Part shown: positions 1 to 11,555 of the stretch, in pieces
Numbering within the stretch: the first letter of the stretch is position 1
Layout: every line of letters begins with the position of its first letter
NCBI GenBank assembly: GCA_015179025.1
Contig: WHUX01000025.1
Span: 124,001 to 188,000, forward strand
Source of the DNA: Terfezia claveryi
Lineage: Eukaryota > Ascomycota > Pezizomycetes > Pezizales > Pezizaceae
Direction of reading: 5' to 3'
Length of the DNA: 64,000 bases
Notes under the pieces: model-generated
What the model saw: only the letters and a program-made list of their open reading frames with translations
Databases searched by the model: none
Told to the model about the DNA's origin: nothing
Made by a program: the position numbers and the translations under genes

Positions 1-466
1 ATCTATTTCTGTGACTGAGGCTTCGCTTCCATTCCCATGCTAAGTACTTTGACGGTCTGGGAGTTTAGGCATATTGTACTAAGTCTAGTATTGAATCTCA
101 ATTATTGTGAGATAATTAAATTGAGCCCAAGCACAAACCTGGAGAGGTTTTGATCCATATAGCTGCTATGGGGTTCATGTTGATGCTGCACTACCGGCGG
201 CATGCAGAACTCTTTCCTGCCAAGGCCTCTCAAATTCCTTTTGTTTCACTCAACTCACTCAAGGCCTCTCAACCGTCCTGAGGGCCTCTCAACCCCTCTC
301 AAGGCCTCTCAACCCTGCTCTATGTTGCTATCAACTCTCCTACAATACCCTATTCATAAGCAATTGTGAACAAGTCTCTAAAATATATCAAAAAGTTAAA
401 ATCCACTACAATTCCTAGACTCTAAGCACTATGAACGGAGGCGTAGCCTCAGTCACAAAAACAGAT
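1..466. repeat. Foldback element with ~45-bp inverted arms (possibly cut by window edge)
   Basis: Positions 1-45 and 421-466 are imperfect inverted repeats sharing the core GTGACTGAGGCT. Most differences between the arms are transitions, as expected for an old MITE or foldback element. The interior carries four copies of a short motif (AAGGCCTCTCAA) between about 222 and 315. No coding capacity is visible. The left arm starts at the window edge, so the element may extend further left. Confidence 0.55.
222..315 (+). repeat. Short direct repeats of AAGGCCTCTCAA
   Basis: Four loosely spaced copies of GGCCTCTCAA lie here, inside the foldback element. Spacing is irregular (roughly 18-38 bp), so this is a motif cluster and not a regular tandem array. 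No function can be assigned. Confidence 0.5.
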
Positions 467-468
467 CA

Positions 469-2268
469 AGGACTCTCAAAACTCTCGATCTAAGCTATAT
501 TGAGTGCAAGAAGCTTCATATCATAGCTTCTGAGGCCCTGGAGGCTAAGTAGACTACATAGCAAGAGATACAGATGTTGACTAAAGAATTTAAGGATGCA
601 GAGGCTGCGGAATATTCTGATCCTCAAACACTGCATGGTGGGAGTACTTCAATGCTTCAAGTTTGCAATGCCGAGAATATAGCTATATTAAAGCTCTCAA
701 AATAGCTCAAATTCTATACCGAGAACACTAATTTGTACTGCTTGGAAAGCATAGTTACATTTATCACAGATTGTAGTACGTATGGCTCTATATATAGTAA
801 ATGGCTTGTGTCTACTCCAATAGAGGTTAAATAGTAGTAGTCATGGCAGGAGCAGAGAGTCGTGGCAAAGGGGAGTTGTATGAGGTTTTGGGTTGCGAGA
901 AGTGTAGAAAGAAAGTCAGGGTAAATTGGAGTGGGCCGAAAATATGAAATTTGGATTTTTCGAGTGTTTTTAGCCTATATTCATTGTTCGGGATACCGTA
1001 GAGACTCGAGTCATCAGACAATGCCCGTGCTCATTGTTATATAAACATCGGAGATTGAAATGTACTGTAATTATCCATAATGCCATCAAGGAAGCCTCTA
1101 CAAGTGCTGTCCCTGAATATAGCTGCAAGTGGACTCCAAGCCGTTTCTGGAGGCAGACTTCCTCCACCGGTCCAAAACCACTCAGAGAGTCTTCCAGCAC
1201 CGTCCCGGCCCAGTAAAGCGAATTTATAATCCACCACCTGATCTTCTGTGACCTCACTAAAAAAAACCCTTACATGACTTCGAAGATTCAATAGTTTTTA
1301 CTTTACCCTTTGAATAGATCTTGGCACTCAAATTGAATAAGCCCGTGGCTTATGATCAACGTGTCCCACACATGTACAGTAGGTATTGTGAATATATGCA
1401 GCTCACATTGAAATTACGCTAGCCAATAACTCTCTACGGTATTTGCAACCGATGGTGGATATTGCATGGAAGTAGGGGACCCATGTCGATCGTCCAGTGG
1501 GCGCCAATCGTTCGCCAGGGACAACAGACCACAGAACATTTTGTCATCTACATACCTACCTAGTCTGGTTGGCACAACAGCCCCGCTTAATTTGTCATCG
1601 CCAGCTGCGATTCCATGTAGATTTGTCATCGCCAGCTGCGATTCCATGTAGTCTTGGTGGCACAATACCACGGTACCTACATCCTACTTCTAGAAGCAAC
1701 AATTTGGCACATTCGTGTGCCTGAGCGGCAACATTCAACGTATGTATTAAGCTGGATCTGCAGTGCGCAGATTCGCTGCATCAACGTTAAACGTATATCA
1801 GACGGGTAAAGATCTGCCCGCCGGAGTAAACCGCGCGGGGTAGTAATTAAGCCGTCGATTTGTAATTCAGACTTTTGTCAACATCAAGGTTTATAGCTAT
1901 ACTATTGTCCCTTGAACTAGATATAAACTGTGCCCAATTCGTTAATGGATTCTGCTATTTTTGCGACGACGCTGTTCATGAGTTTTTGGGCCCTTCAAGG
2001 TGGATTTGCTTGGTTAGGCTAGACTTGATTATAAAGCTTTAAATTACTGCAAACGACAACTTGTTTCAACATCTTGTTTCGCTCGGCTTTCCTCAGCGGA
2101 ATCGCTACCTTGTTTTTTGGCCGGATAAGGAATCGATAGATCGGCAACTTTCCGCTGAAAACGTCATTGCATAGGGATATTCATCAATAGATTTTGCATC
2201 TGGCAGCATTTACAAGGAGTTCGGAGTAGCAGGCCTAATATTTGGGGTCGCATTTTCAGTTTCGCAGG
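469..2268. other. Gene-free stretch upstream of GCS1
   Basis: Only short, unconvincing open frames are present. It contains the 31-bp tandem duplication at 1590-1651 and one copy of the dispersed TAGTCTGGTTGGCACAA motif at about 1561. The last few hundred bases should include the GCS1 promoter, but no specific site is recognisable. Confidence 0.6.
1590..1651. repeat. Perfect 31-bp tandem duplication
   Basis: Two adjacent identical 31-bp units (1590-1620 and 1621-1651) beginning ATTTGTCATCGCCAGCTGCG. The absence of any mismatch implies a recent duplication or an assembly duplication. It lies just right of a dispersed MITE-like motif and has no coding context. Confidence 0.9.
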
Positions 2269-4795
2269 ATGGGTCTATTGTGAGTCCTCGCGATGGTGCT
2301 ACATGACTAGAGGGAGGGCAATCTGTGAAGCTGCGGGGTTATATCATTGGGAGAGAAACTGGAAGAATGCTGACTGGGTTTGATGGTGCAGAGCCTTAGG
2401 AACTCCCATGGTCTGGGAAGAGGCAAAGGAGCATGCAGATCAAGTACGGAAGCTGGGAATTCAGGTACACTGCCTGTTGTTCATGTGCCTCATCGTCCAT
2501 TACTGACTTGGGGAAATGATATTCTGTAGCAATTACTAGATATTTGGAAGAGATATAGAGGAAACGAACGGGATGTGCTACTATGGGGAGATGAGGTGGG
2601 TGCTACTGGAATTTTATAAGTTGTATAGAGCACAGGGAGCTGACATTCTTGCTTATGGTGGGGCGGTGGGATTAGATTGAGTACCTAGTGGTATCTTATG
2701 ACGAGAAGAACAAAAACGCCCGGCTATCCTTGAGACAGGAGGAGATATTGGAAGCATTGGGAAGACTTGAGAGGGAACGGAAAGCGGCCATTGCAAAGAG
2801 GAAGGCTGAGGATCCGAATTAGTAGGTCCCCGAATAACTTCTGCGATAAATATATCGGGCTAATATGGTCGGAGGGGTACAGTCAGTCTGAGGTCCCACC
2901 GAAGTTTCATCCTGAATTTGGTAGATTCATGCTGGAGTCGACTCCCGGGGCACCTTATGGCGGAAACTGGAGCAGCTTATTGACCGTGGAGGGCAATATG
3001 AAACTGAGGTGAGTTCCCCAGCGGGACATTGATAAAGCTCGGGTACATGTATAGCTAATGAGTTTAAGCAACCTCCAGACGTCGCCTTGCAAAGCAACAC
3101 CTCGCTGAACACGAAGCCCCTATTACCATGACTTCTTTCCCCCGCCTCGGTGCTGAGGGAATCTTCACAGACCCCTACTTCCCTGCCACCGGATCCAAAT
3201 CTCGCTCTCAGTACCTCCCCGATGAGCTAATTAATTTACACATCCGCTTCCCCACCCTCGCTGCGAACATCCGTTCCCGCCGCGGAGCTAAAGTAGCCAT
3301 CAATATGCCTGTATTCTATGACGTGAATACCCCGAGGCCATTCAGAGACCCCACGGTAGATTATGATAGGCATTTGTATCCTGAGGATGACGACGTGAGA
3401 AACGGTGCGGTGAAGGAAGGACATATTTATATGGATGCAATGGGGTTTGGAATGGGTTGCTGCTGTTTGCAAATTACCTTCCAGGCAAAGAATATGAGTG
3501 AGGCAAGGACCTTGTATGACCAGTTGGCACCATTGGGGCCTATCATGTTGGCATTGACAGCGGCGACTCCTATATTTAAAGGGTTTTTGGCGGATGTGGA
3601 TGTGAGGTGGAATGTGATTAGTGGGGCGGTAGACGATAGGACAGAGGAGGAGAGGGGATTGAAGGTAGGCCATAATAACGGAATGGAATAAGAAGCTGTG
3701 GCTAATAGTTATCCTACGGTACCAGCCACTGAAAAACAACAGATACAAAATCCCAAAGTCGAGATATGCCTCTATATCGACTTACCTTTCTGAAGATCCC
3801 AGGTTACGCCCTGAGTATAACGACCCTAATCTAGTAATCAACGAGGACATCAAAAAAGAGCTTCTTATCAACGGCATGGATGAAAGACTAGCAACCCACT
3901 TTGCCCATCTTTTCATACGAGATCCTTTAGTGATCTTCAGAGAAACCCTCGAGTCCTCTCCCGAGGGTCTGAGTGACCATTTCGAAAACATCCAATCGAC
4001 AAACTGGCAGCACATGCGGTTCAAGCCCCCTCCACCAGGTGACAGCATTGGCTGGAGGGTCGAGTTCCGAAGCATGGAGATTCAGTTGACGGATTTCGAG
4101 AATGCGGCGTATGCGATTTTTATTGTGTTATTGACGAGGGCGATTTTGTCTTATGGATTGAACTTTTATATACCGATTGATAAGGTATCCCTATCTCAGT
4201 TCCTCGTGCTTACAATCTAGGGATTATTGTGCTGATTCGTAGGATATTAGGTCGATGAAAACATGCAGACCGCGCATGCGCGCGAGGCAATCCGCACCGA
4301 AAAGTTCTGGTTCAGAAAGGATATCTTTCCTCCAATCCATCAGCATGCACACTTTTCCACCTGCACCACCCCTAGCCCGACCCCCATCCCCCCACCCCCC
4401 TCCCCGTCGAAGACGAATACACCCTCTTCACCATCAACGAAATCATCAACGGCATCCATCCCGACTCCAACAGTAACCCCCCTACTCCGGGCTTTATCGG
4501 GCTTATCCCTCTCATTGAGGCGTATCTGAATACGGTGAATATCGATGTGGAAACGAGGTGTGAGTTGAGTGATTATTTGGATTTAGTGGGGAAGAGGGCC
4601 AGTGGGGAGTTGATGACAGGGGCGAGGTGGATTAGAGAGTTTGTGAGGGGGCATACAGAGTATATGGGGGATAGTAGGGTGGGAGTAGGGGTGAATTATG
4701 ATTTGGTGAAGGCTGCGGAGAAGTTGGGGATGGGAAAGGGGGGGGAGGTGATGGGGAGCGAGAAGTTGCTGGGGAAGTGGAAGGGGAGGAAGTGA
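2269..4795 (+). CDS. GCS1: Glutamate-cysteine ligase catalytic subunit (gamma-glutamylcysteine synthetase), eight exons, apparent frameshift in last exon
   Basis: Makes gamma-glutamylcysteine from glutamate and cysteine with ATP, the rate-limiting cytosolic step of glutathione synthesis. Exons read by eye: 2269-2279, 2392-2464, 2530-2595, 2676-2821, 2883-3008, 3079-3664, 3726-4184, 4251-4795; all introns are GT-AG and keep phase. The 11-nt first exon gives the family start MGLL, continuing ALGTP after splicing. Recognisable family blocks include LLWGDE, IEYLVVSYDE, HPEFGRFMLESTPGAPYG, the Cys-rich GFGMGCCCLQ, SRYASIDTYLSED, NIDVETRCEL and the C-terminal tail. Total is about 670 residues, close to yeast Gcs1. 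Oddity: in exon 8 the frame before the proline-rich linker (ending near 4400) and the frame from 4406 (VEDEYTLFTINEI) differ by one base. The break falls in C-runs at 4380-4405 and no intron can bridge it, so a missing C in the assembly is more likely than gene decay. Convergent with NHP2. Confidence 0.93.
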
Positions 4796-5297
4796 TTGAT
4801 GGTGACCCGTGGAATAGCTGGGCATAGCATGGTTTTGGTATATGATTATAGATTTTTGGGGGCAAACAAGATGCAACTTTTGTTGAGTATAGAGTGTGGG
4901 TTCAGTTCAGGGTAATTTGATCATATTCACTGGTACTTACATTCTCATGCTGCCAGTACAATGTGAAGCGGTAGAACTTTGCCGTAGCTTTTGTACACGT
5001 AAGATAGGTACTCTTTTATTCAGGTATTGAACTACACCCTTTGCCTACACCTCGCAAGGAATACACATGACATGGAGGGAACAAATTTAAACGAACAAAA
5101 AAACGTAGATACCATTTAGTCAAATAGTCCGAACAGAACAGAGCAAAGGATGCAGGTAATTAAAAAAGAAAACAGTTTTGGAATACAGATATAGAATGGA
5201 AGAAGAAGTTAGGGGAGGAATTTTTCGTGAGATAGATCTTAATGTAAAACTCCCACTCGGGAGGTAGAAGTAGGTTACTAGTAGTGAGAAGTTTTGT
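4796..5297. other. Convergent intergenic spacer GCS1/NHP2
   Basis: About 500 bp between the stop codons of two convergent genes, presumably their 3' untranslated regions. AT-rich, with no repeat or open frame worth reporting. Confidence 0.7.
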
Positions 5298-6244
5298 CTA
5301 CTGTAATGCCTTCACCGCCTTAACCAACTCATCATATGCCTCCTTCAGCCCCTCCTCATCCTCCTTCTTACTCTCCTTGCCCTCTTTTGTCGACTTTTTC
5401 CCACGCACAAGTGCCGGCACGATCATAACAACGGATGTAGGTCGCTTCGTGCCCCCAGCGAGACCGAGCTCAGCGCGGGACTGCACAAATACGTACGGGA
5501 TGTTGTGGTCCTCGCAGAGAACGGGGATGTGTGAGATTACGTCCATGGGGGAGATGTCTGCGGCGAGGACGACAATGCCGTGTGGGGCGGAGGAGATGCT
5601 GGAGGATGGGGATTTGCGGATGGATTTGACAACTTCTTTGACGCCGCGTTTGAGGCATTTTGATTTTGCTCCTGCGGTAGAGGGGGGAGTTAGTGGGTGA
5701 ATTGAGTTTGGGGGGCGGGGGTGGTATTGAGAATAGGATGTACCTTTCTTGATCGTCTTCAAGGCCTTCTTTGTAACTTTCTCATTCGCCAATGGCTTCG
5801 CAAACGGGACTAGAATCTCCCCACCTTCCACCACTACAATCTTATCTTTTTCAACATTCCCAGCCTCTCCATCTTCATCCTTCCCATCCACAGCCGCCTT
5901 CCTTACAACCAGAACAACTTTCTCCATCTCCGTATCTCCCTCAGCATCCTTCACCTTGTTTTCCTTGTTTTCCTTCTTTTCCTTCTTTTCCTTCTTTTCC
6001 TTATTTTCCTTCTTCTCTTTTTCGTCTCCTTCTTCGCCTCCTTCTCCCCACCACCATTGACCTCCGCCTGCTGCTTCTCAATCTCCTTCAAAAGCCTATC
6101 AGATACATCCCCCGTGGCAGGGTCAGTGAGTGCTTTTGCGAGCTTGTCTTTTTTCTCTTTTTTCTCTTTTTTGTGATCTTTCTTTGAGATGCCCGCAGAG
6201 GATTTCTCCTTTTTGTCTTTCTTGTCAGATTTGTCTTTGCCCAT
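5298..6244 (-). CDS. NHP2: H/ACA snoRNP core protein Nhp2 (L7Ae family), one intron, apparent frameshift in Lys-rich N-terminus
   Basis: Nhp2 binds H/ACA guide RNAs with Cbf5, Nop10 and Gar1 in nucleolar pseudouridylation particles. The start ATG at 6244-6242 opens a very Lys-rich leader. The L7Ae fold follows: PLANEKVTKKALKTIKKG, intron 5743-5672 (72 bp, GTACAT...CGCAG), AKSKCLKRGVKEVVKSIRK, then IVVLAADISPMDVISHIPVL, CEDHNIPYVFV and TKRPTSVVMIVP; stop at 5298. Positions with KRGVKEVV and the ISP-DVISHIPVLCED block are the classic RNA-binding core. Oddities: the Lys/Glu-rich extension (~100 residues) is long for the family (yeast about 156 aa in all), and a Ser-rich insert follows SIRK. The frame of the leader and that of the core differ by one base somewhere in the purine-only tract 5955-6050. 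No plausible intron lies there, so a base is probably missing in the low-complexity run. Confidence 0.9.
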
Positions 6245-6611
6245 TGTGGATTGTGCCGGGGTGGGGGGGCGGGAGGAGAAATTGAGTGTTGTGGGAGCCT
6301 GGCGTGTGGGCGTGGGAGTGGTGAATTTTTGGAGATTTTGCACAGAAAAAATGTGGTAAACTTCACTGAGGTTGCTGGCTAGCTGGTTTTGGGTTTTTGG
6401 GGACACAGGTGACTAAGATTGAAATCTTGGCGTGTGCACAGATAAAAATATCTTTTTGAGGGTACCTAACTGTGTATAAGCACCACATATGCTCATAACG
6501 TTGATAAGCTCTAGATTTACCACCAATACAAGCATGATTTTCGGAGTGAGAAAATCGATGAACAGATAAGCAAACGATAATAAGTGAGCCAAGCACTTCC
6601 GTTGAAAAAGC
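6245..6611. other. Upstream region of NHP2
   Basis: Holds the presumed NHP2 promoter (reading leftwards). No recognisable element; the right part grades into the aldo-keto reductase relic. Confidence 0.5.
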
Positions 6612-7275
6612 CTTCTACTGGGAGTGCAGAGGAGTTTTCTGACGCCTGGAGGGTCCCCGATAAGCTAGAGTTGATTGGAACAGTTGTGAGTTTGGGTTTG
6701 GATGCCTCATTCTAAAGGAATATTTTCTAAAACCTCTCCTGGAAATTGAGATGGAACAGCCACAATACAATATTATCTGGCGTAAGCATGTGGAGTCAGT
6801 GGAGAAGGAATATGCCCCTCTATGGCACTGGATTGACCACCTTCTCTGCTCTCAAGGGTGGCTTCCTCACCGGAAAATATGACAGCGAAGTCTGCGTCAA
6901 AGGATTCCTATATTTCCACTGTTGTTGAAAGGTTTGAGAAGAAGGATTAGGAATACTGTAATTTCTTGAGCTATCAAGGTAAGTTTTGCTGTTACATATT
7001 CACTCCTTGAAACTGTATCGCGAAGATTGTCTAATCCCACTATCACATAGCCAGTTGCCGATAAACTTGTGTCACTCAGGGTCAGCTCGCCTTTGCGTGG
7101 GTCATATGTAAGAATCCCAATATTTCGAGTGTGATTACTGGGGCTTCGCAGGTCGAGCAGGTGTATGACAACATACAGGCATTGAAGGTTGTACCGTTGT
7201 TGATCCAGGAAGTTGTAGATGAGATCAACGTTTCAGCTGGGAATAAGCTTGTTATGAATCCTAAATGGTTTGGGT
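6612..7275 (+). pseudogene. Aldo-keto reductase relic (potassium-channel beta-subunit-like)
   Basis: Three blocks in order match the C-terminal half of voltage-gated K+ channel beta-like aldo-keto reductases: SAEEFSDAWRV..DKLELIG (6615-6690), EQPQYNIIWRKHVESVEKEY then APLYGTGLTTFSALKGG and FLTGKYDSE (6750-6890), and QLAFAWV, NPNISSVITGASQVEQVYDN with a C-terminal NPKWFG stop (7080-7275). The catalytic N-terminal half is missing. A frame change occurs between EKEY and LYGTG (around 6810-6825) and the intervening introns look disrupted. It is therefore a truncated, decaying copy and not a working reductase. The family reduces carbonyls with NADPH. Confidence 0.75.
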
Positions 7276-9690
7276 AGTTTGGCTATTTGAGGTTCTGGAA
7301 TACCTCACAATAAGATAATCTTGTTATCACTGCAAAGTAGTATTCCGCCCGTGTGTTATTGGTAGTACAATGTCTACGGCAGTGGGTGCTTAGAATAATC
7401 AAGAATTGAGCTAGGGCAACGGCCTTCACGTCACGGTTGCCCAATACTTGATACTGATACTCCTTGATTCGAGAGCTGCTTGTTCTTAGTTATATTCTGT
7501 ATATGCATTCAGAAGACTCTCTGAGTGAGACTGTATATAACCCCGTAGGCTTTTGTTTTGAGAGGTAAGAAATAGCTACTTGACATAATAAATTCAACTA
7601 TCTTAACTCGCCTGTATTAGAAGAGTCTTGGTACCTGGTAGATGAAACCTGAATTGCTGTAATACAGTATATCATTCAAGAAATTTCATTGGTAAAGTGC
7701 ACAATGTATTGGAATCCTATTATTGAATGCATTGATTATCAGATCAGAACCAGCAGGATGCATCGTAGAGAGCCTAGCAATCAAGCATGTCATGGGGCAG
7801 CTTCTTGATTGGCTTGTTTCATTTCTATTTAGTCCCCTCACTAATAATCTTATCTCCAACTGTTGAAGAATTATATTGTCAAGGAGATACGCTTCATAGC
7901 GCCGACCGTGGTGAACGTAGACGGCTTTGACATTTGGCATAGTTCGTCAACTGGAATTGAATTTGTGAACTTAGTCTGGCACCCTCGAGAGATTGAGGTG
8001 GTCACTTTAGCTGCAAATTTATGGTATCCTACTTCCTGTGCCCTAAATAATTAGGAGACATGGTGGAATAGGTTTGAAATAACCAGCTACATTTTTCTTG
8101 GTTTATAAGATAAGGTATGTATTTAGGGACCAGATCTCCGTTACCCTGAAGTCTGACTCGGAGTTGCAAAAGTTAATTATGATCTTTTGAATGCCTTGAC
8201 ATCAACTACCAGCTGCAGGCTGCCCTGAGCTTACTCCCTTTATAGTTATCATGTTTGCTGCACCTGTATAGCTATATTATGTATGTATAAAACAATTTTA
8301 CCTCTGTTTCAATCTTATTTTTATATCCTAGTCACGAGCCTAGATAAACAGTAAATCACTTTAAAATTAAATGCTAGTTTTGTAATATTTACTACAAGGC
8401 TCGGAGGTTTGGCAGAAAGCTCATATGTATTGGCATAATGATGAGATACATATATTTGCTTGTCATCATTTTGATGGATCGATCTATGTATAGGATCTAC
8501 TTTGCCTTATATACCCAATTCTTGTATACTTTGAGTTCACTTGTCATTTCAGAACCTAGTTCCTTAATTTGAAAATATATTAAGATTCTTCATTCCAAAC
8601 GACTGTGCCTCTTCAGTATTGTACTGGATAATATTTGTTATGGTTTTTGAACTATATAGGAGGGCAAGAACATCTCAATACCTGGTCATATGTCACACAT
8701 CAAGGATTACATATTAGGTATGTATCAGGGGATATCCCAATTGACTCCATGATCCAGGGCTTTAGTAATTATTTCTGAATATAAGCTCTGTTGAGCCCCC
8801 TACCGGCTTCCAATTGAGATTCATTGATTTCTACCCTACAGCTCTTTTTCTGCATATCCTAGCCGTGCTGCATTACCCCGTCAGATGCTGTAGTGGCCTG
8901 GGTAGATTGAGATGCGGTCCTCTCTATTTATCGTGTGTGCTTGGTAGGATCGATTTGCTTCTGTTAGATTCTCGATCTCCTGACCCAACCAAACCCTTTC
9001 CCTTTTAGACGCCTCTTCTGGAGTAACTCTGCCCTCTGGTGTTGCTGTAGCTGTGTCACCCCGCATCCGCAGGGTGTCATCCTGAAAAGGTTTTTGACTC
9101 GAAACCGTTCTTAAGACTTTTCGGGACGACTAATCTTCAAATGACAGAATCAACACTCCATACGATGACTGCAACGAGAGATAATATTGTTGTTGCTTCA
9201 TTCTCGTTGTCATTTCAATTTCATCTTACCTAAATAACGGCCAAGTAGCGACTCTATTTTTATCATTGTGCGGGGTTGGGGTTGAGCAGGGAGAATTCTA
9301 ATCTATAGGACGTGAGAGATAACCAACGACCGAATATCAATTGTCCAAAGCATTCCTTTCTTTTTTTGCTTACAGGAAAAAGAATTTTACCTAAATTAAA
9401 TATAAATATGAAGCAGAAAGGAATGACTTTCAAAAAAAGAAGAAATAGATGAATACACTACAAATTTAAAATGTCTCCTGTTCCTTACTTAGGTTGTGTA
9501 CCAATCTGCAGGCTCAGAGGTGGATGGATGGACTAGTCTTTACCATTTTTATTTATTATTACTAAACTGCTGTTATTTGCCCGTTATCCTTCTCATGATC
9601 ACTTTCGATATCCCCATCAAAATTGACCTTTTCCTCAAACCCCTCAACCTTCCTTCCTCAGGTTGTAATTGTTTGCCAGTTATCCTCCCC
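7276..9690. other. AT-rich gene-free stretch, 2.4 kb
   Basis: No protein family or regular repeat is recognisable. Short open frames (for example at 7686-7940 minus and 8814-9008 plus) have no family features. The last ~200 bp should contain the 5' region of the acetyltransferase gene. Confidence 0.5.
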
Positions 9691-10404
9691 ATGGCCAATA
9701 TCGAACTCCAACTCACAGAGGCCATCTACAGCCCCACCACTGGCCTTCCCCCAGAAACCATTGCATCCAGCCTCGTTTCTTTCATCAACAACGCATTCAG
9801 CCAGTCGTACGCTTCACTTGGTGATCATAATATGTTCCCCAAGCGGTTGTGCGGGACTGCCCAGCTGTACCGCGAAGTCGGCGAGGGCTGGTTATTCATA
9901 TGGACACTCGACGGTAGAGCAGTTGGAACTGCGACGATTCGATCAATAGGGAGAGGGTGGACTCGAGTGCCAATGTGGGAAGATGCACACTCAGAACATA
10001 TCCCACAGCTAGACATACCGATAGATTACATACTCACAGAAAGAGGAAAGATTATCTTGAGTCAGTTGGAAGAGGGAGGTTGCAGCATGGCATTGTATGA
10101 GCTCTCCATTGTGGCTGTGGATCCGGAATTCAGTAGAAAAGGCATCGGAAGCGCCATGATGCGGGATGTGGAGGCGTCTGTGAGAGCGATAGATCAGTCG
10201 ATCCGGGACGGAGAAGTTGAGAAAGTCGGAGGGGCTGAGAAGTCGATTTTAGTGATTTTCGTCCTTGAGGGAACGGAGAGTGAGAGTTGGTATCGCAGGA
10301 GGGGCTATGAGGTTGTTGCTACAACATATAAAGACTCTGCTTCCTGGGGCTGTAAATTGTCGGGGGGGGTTATTTTTCTAACCATGTTCAAAAATCTGTC
10401 ATGA
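9691..10404 (+). CDS. GNAT-family N-acetyltransferase
   Basis: Predicted 237-residue protein. The frame stays open upstream to 9496 but begins there with GTG; the first ATG is at 9691 (MANIELQL), preceded by a pyrimidine-rich leader, so I use it. The acetyl-CoA binding motif A is clear near residues 130-150: ELSIVAVDPEFSRKGIGSAM, with the V-x-P-x-x-x-[RK]-x-G-x-G signature. A C-terminal segment SWYRRRGYEVV is the usual motif B/YxxxGF-type strand-helix-strand end. This fold moves an acetyl group from acetyl-CoA to an amine; the substrate cannot be told from sequence. Single exon; no obvious partner genes nearby. The Gly-run near the C-terminus (10350-10380) lies in a G-homopolymer, so the exact tail should be treated with care. 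Confidence 0.8.
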   Translation: MANIELQLTEAIYSPTTGLPPETIASSLVSFINNAFSQSYASLGDHNMFPKRLCGTAQLYREVGEGWLFIWTLDGRAVGTATIRSIGRGWTRVPMWEDAHSEHIPQLDIPIDYILTERGKIILSQLEEGGCSMALYELSIVAVDPEFSRKGIGSAMMRDVEASVRAIDQSIRDGEVEKVGGAEKSILVIFVLEGTESESWYRRRGYEVVATTYKDSASWGCKLSGGVIFLTMFKNLS

Positions 10405-11555
10405 TTGTGCACTTATTTATATATCATTACCGCATGTAAGAGCACTGTTCTTTGCCGCTGGTTAACGTATAACAGACATTAGCTGTATAGGTCCCTCTCA
10501 GGTAGAGACTCTCTACAGAGGGGCTTTCATGTTTTTTCTTACTCATACCGTTTTTTTCTCTACGAGAGCTTGTGCCAACCAGTTGTACGTATTTAGTTAG
10601 GCTATATCTGGCACCATATTCGGTTCGACCGCTCCCAGTGAAGGTTATCGTCAAAGGTTCCAGGCCTCGCCATGACTGAAAGAAAAGTAACATATGTATA
10701 AGTACGTACTTAGCTTTTGTAGATTCCAGGCCTACAAGGGTCGTTCGAACTGCATCTTCAAATGTAACATAATTACCACGCGGCTAATGGACGAAAATGA
10801 GGACTTTGCACCTACACCGCGGTCCCTTCGGCGATTTCTGAAGCCCTTTCTGAAATTGAGATACTTTCATCCAGGGCTCTGAAATATTTGCGAGCAGAAC
10901 ATCTCGCAAAACTCTGCCTGAGTTCGATTTAAGGCGCAATAATTCGAGTTCTGTAAAATCATACATCTTCCCCATTGTAAATATACCCATGATTTTATAA
11001 TCCAACCCTCTTATTGCACCCTCTATAACTGCATATATCCTCTTAGTACCTCTCCGCATTTTCCCAACGCCCTAGGTGATCCACCCCCATAAGTATATAT
11101 CCTCCCTTTTATGTGTCGACTGTCTAACCTAAGGACTATGCATTAAGACAGGTTCGGCTGCACTTGATGGTTTGGTAGCTGTAGATAGATAGGTTTCACA
11201 ACGAGTTTGCTCTCTCTATTGATAGTTAGAGGTGTTTATACAGTATGTGTATATCTATACCTGTGCCTTAACTATATACTATTACATACATTGTTCAGGA
11301 AGATATATGGGCGTCGATATCTGCGGCCGTGAGGTGGGTACCTGCAAAATGGAATAAGTACGGCCTATAGAGAAATTTGAGATAGACCACCGGCTTGTTG
11401 TATCCGAGCTTAAGCTTGGGTGTTTCGACTCATCCAAAGCGAGTTAATTGTTCCCCGTGGAACTATGAATATTATAACACTTATAACTCTTCCAGCCATG
11501 AGCGCTTAGAAACATCCGCTTGTTTCACCTTTCACCTTGCACCTGTGTTCCGATT
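10405..11555. other. Gene-free stretch between acetyltransferase and F-box-like gene
   Basis: Contains one reverse copy of the dispersed motif (CTTGTGCCAACCAG at about 10569-10582). Otherwise only short open frames without family features. Confidence 0.5.

Noticed and set aside
4583..4876. Minus-strand Pro/Ser-rich frames under GCS1
   Set aside because: Shadows of the conserved GCS1 C-terminus.
5955..6050. Intron explaining the NHP2 frame change
   Set aside because: The tract is almost purely A/G on the coding strand, with no branch site and no credible donor/acceptor pair of normal length.
5749..6187. Ser/Phe/Pro-rich plus-strand frames over NHP2
   Set aside because: Mirror of the Lys-rich minus-strand coding sequence.
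9496..9690. N-terminal extension of the acetyltransferase
   Set aside because: The frame starts with GTG and the added 65 residues are not conserved-looking; the first ATG at 9691 begins a typical GNAT N-terminus.
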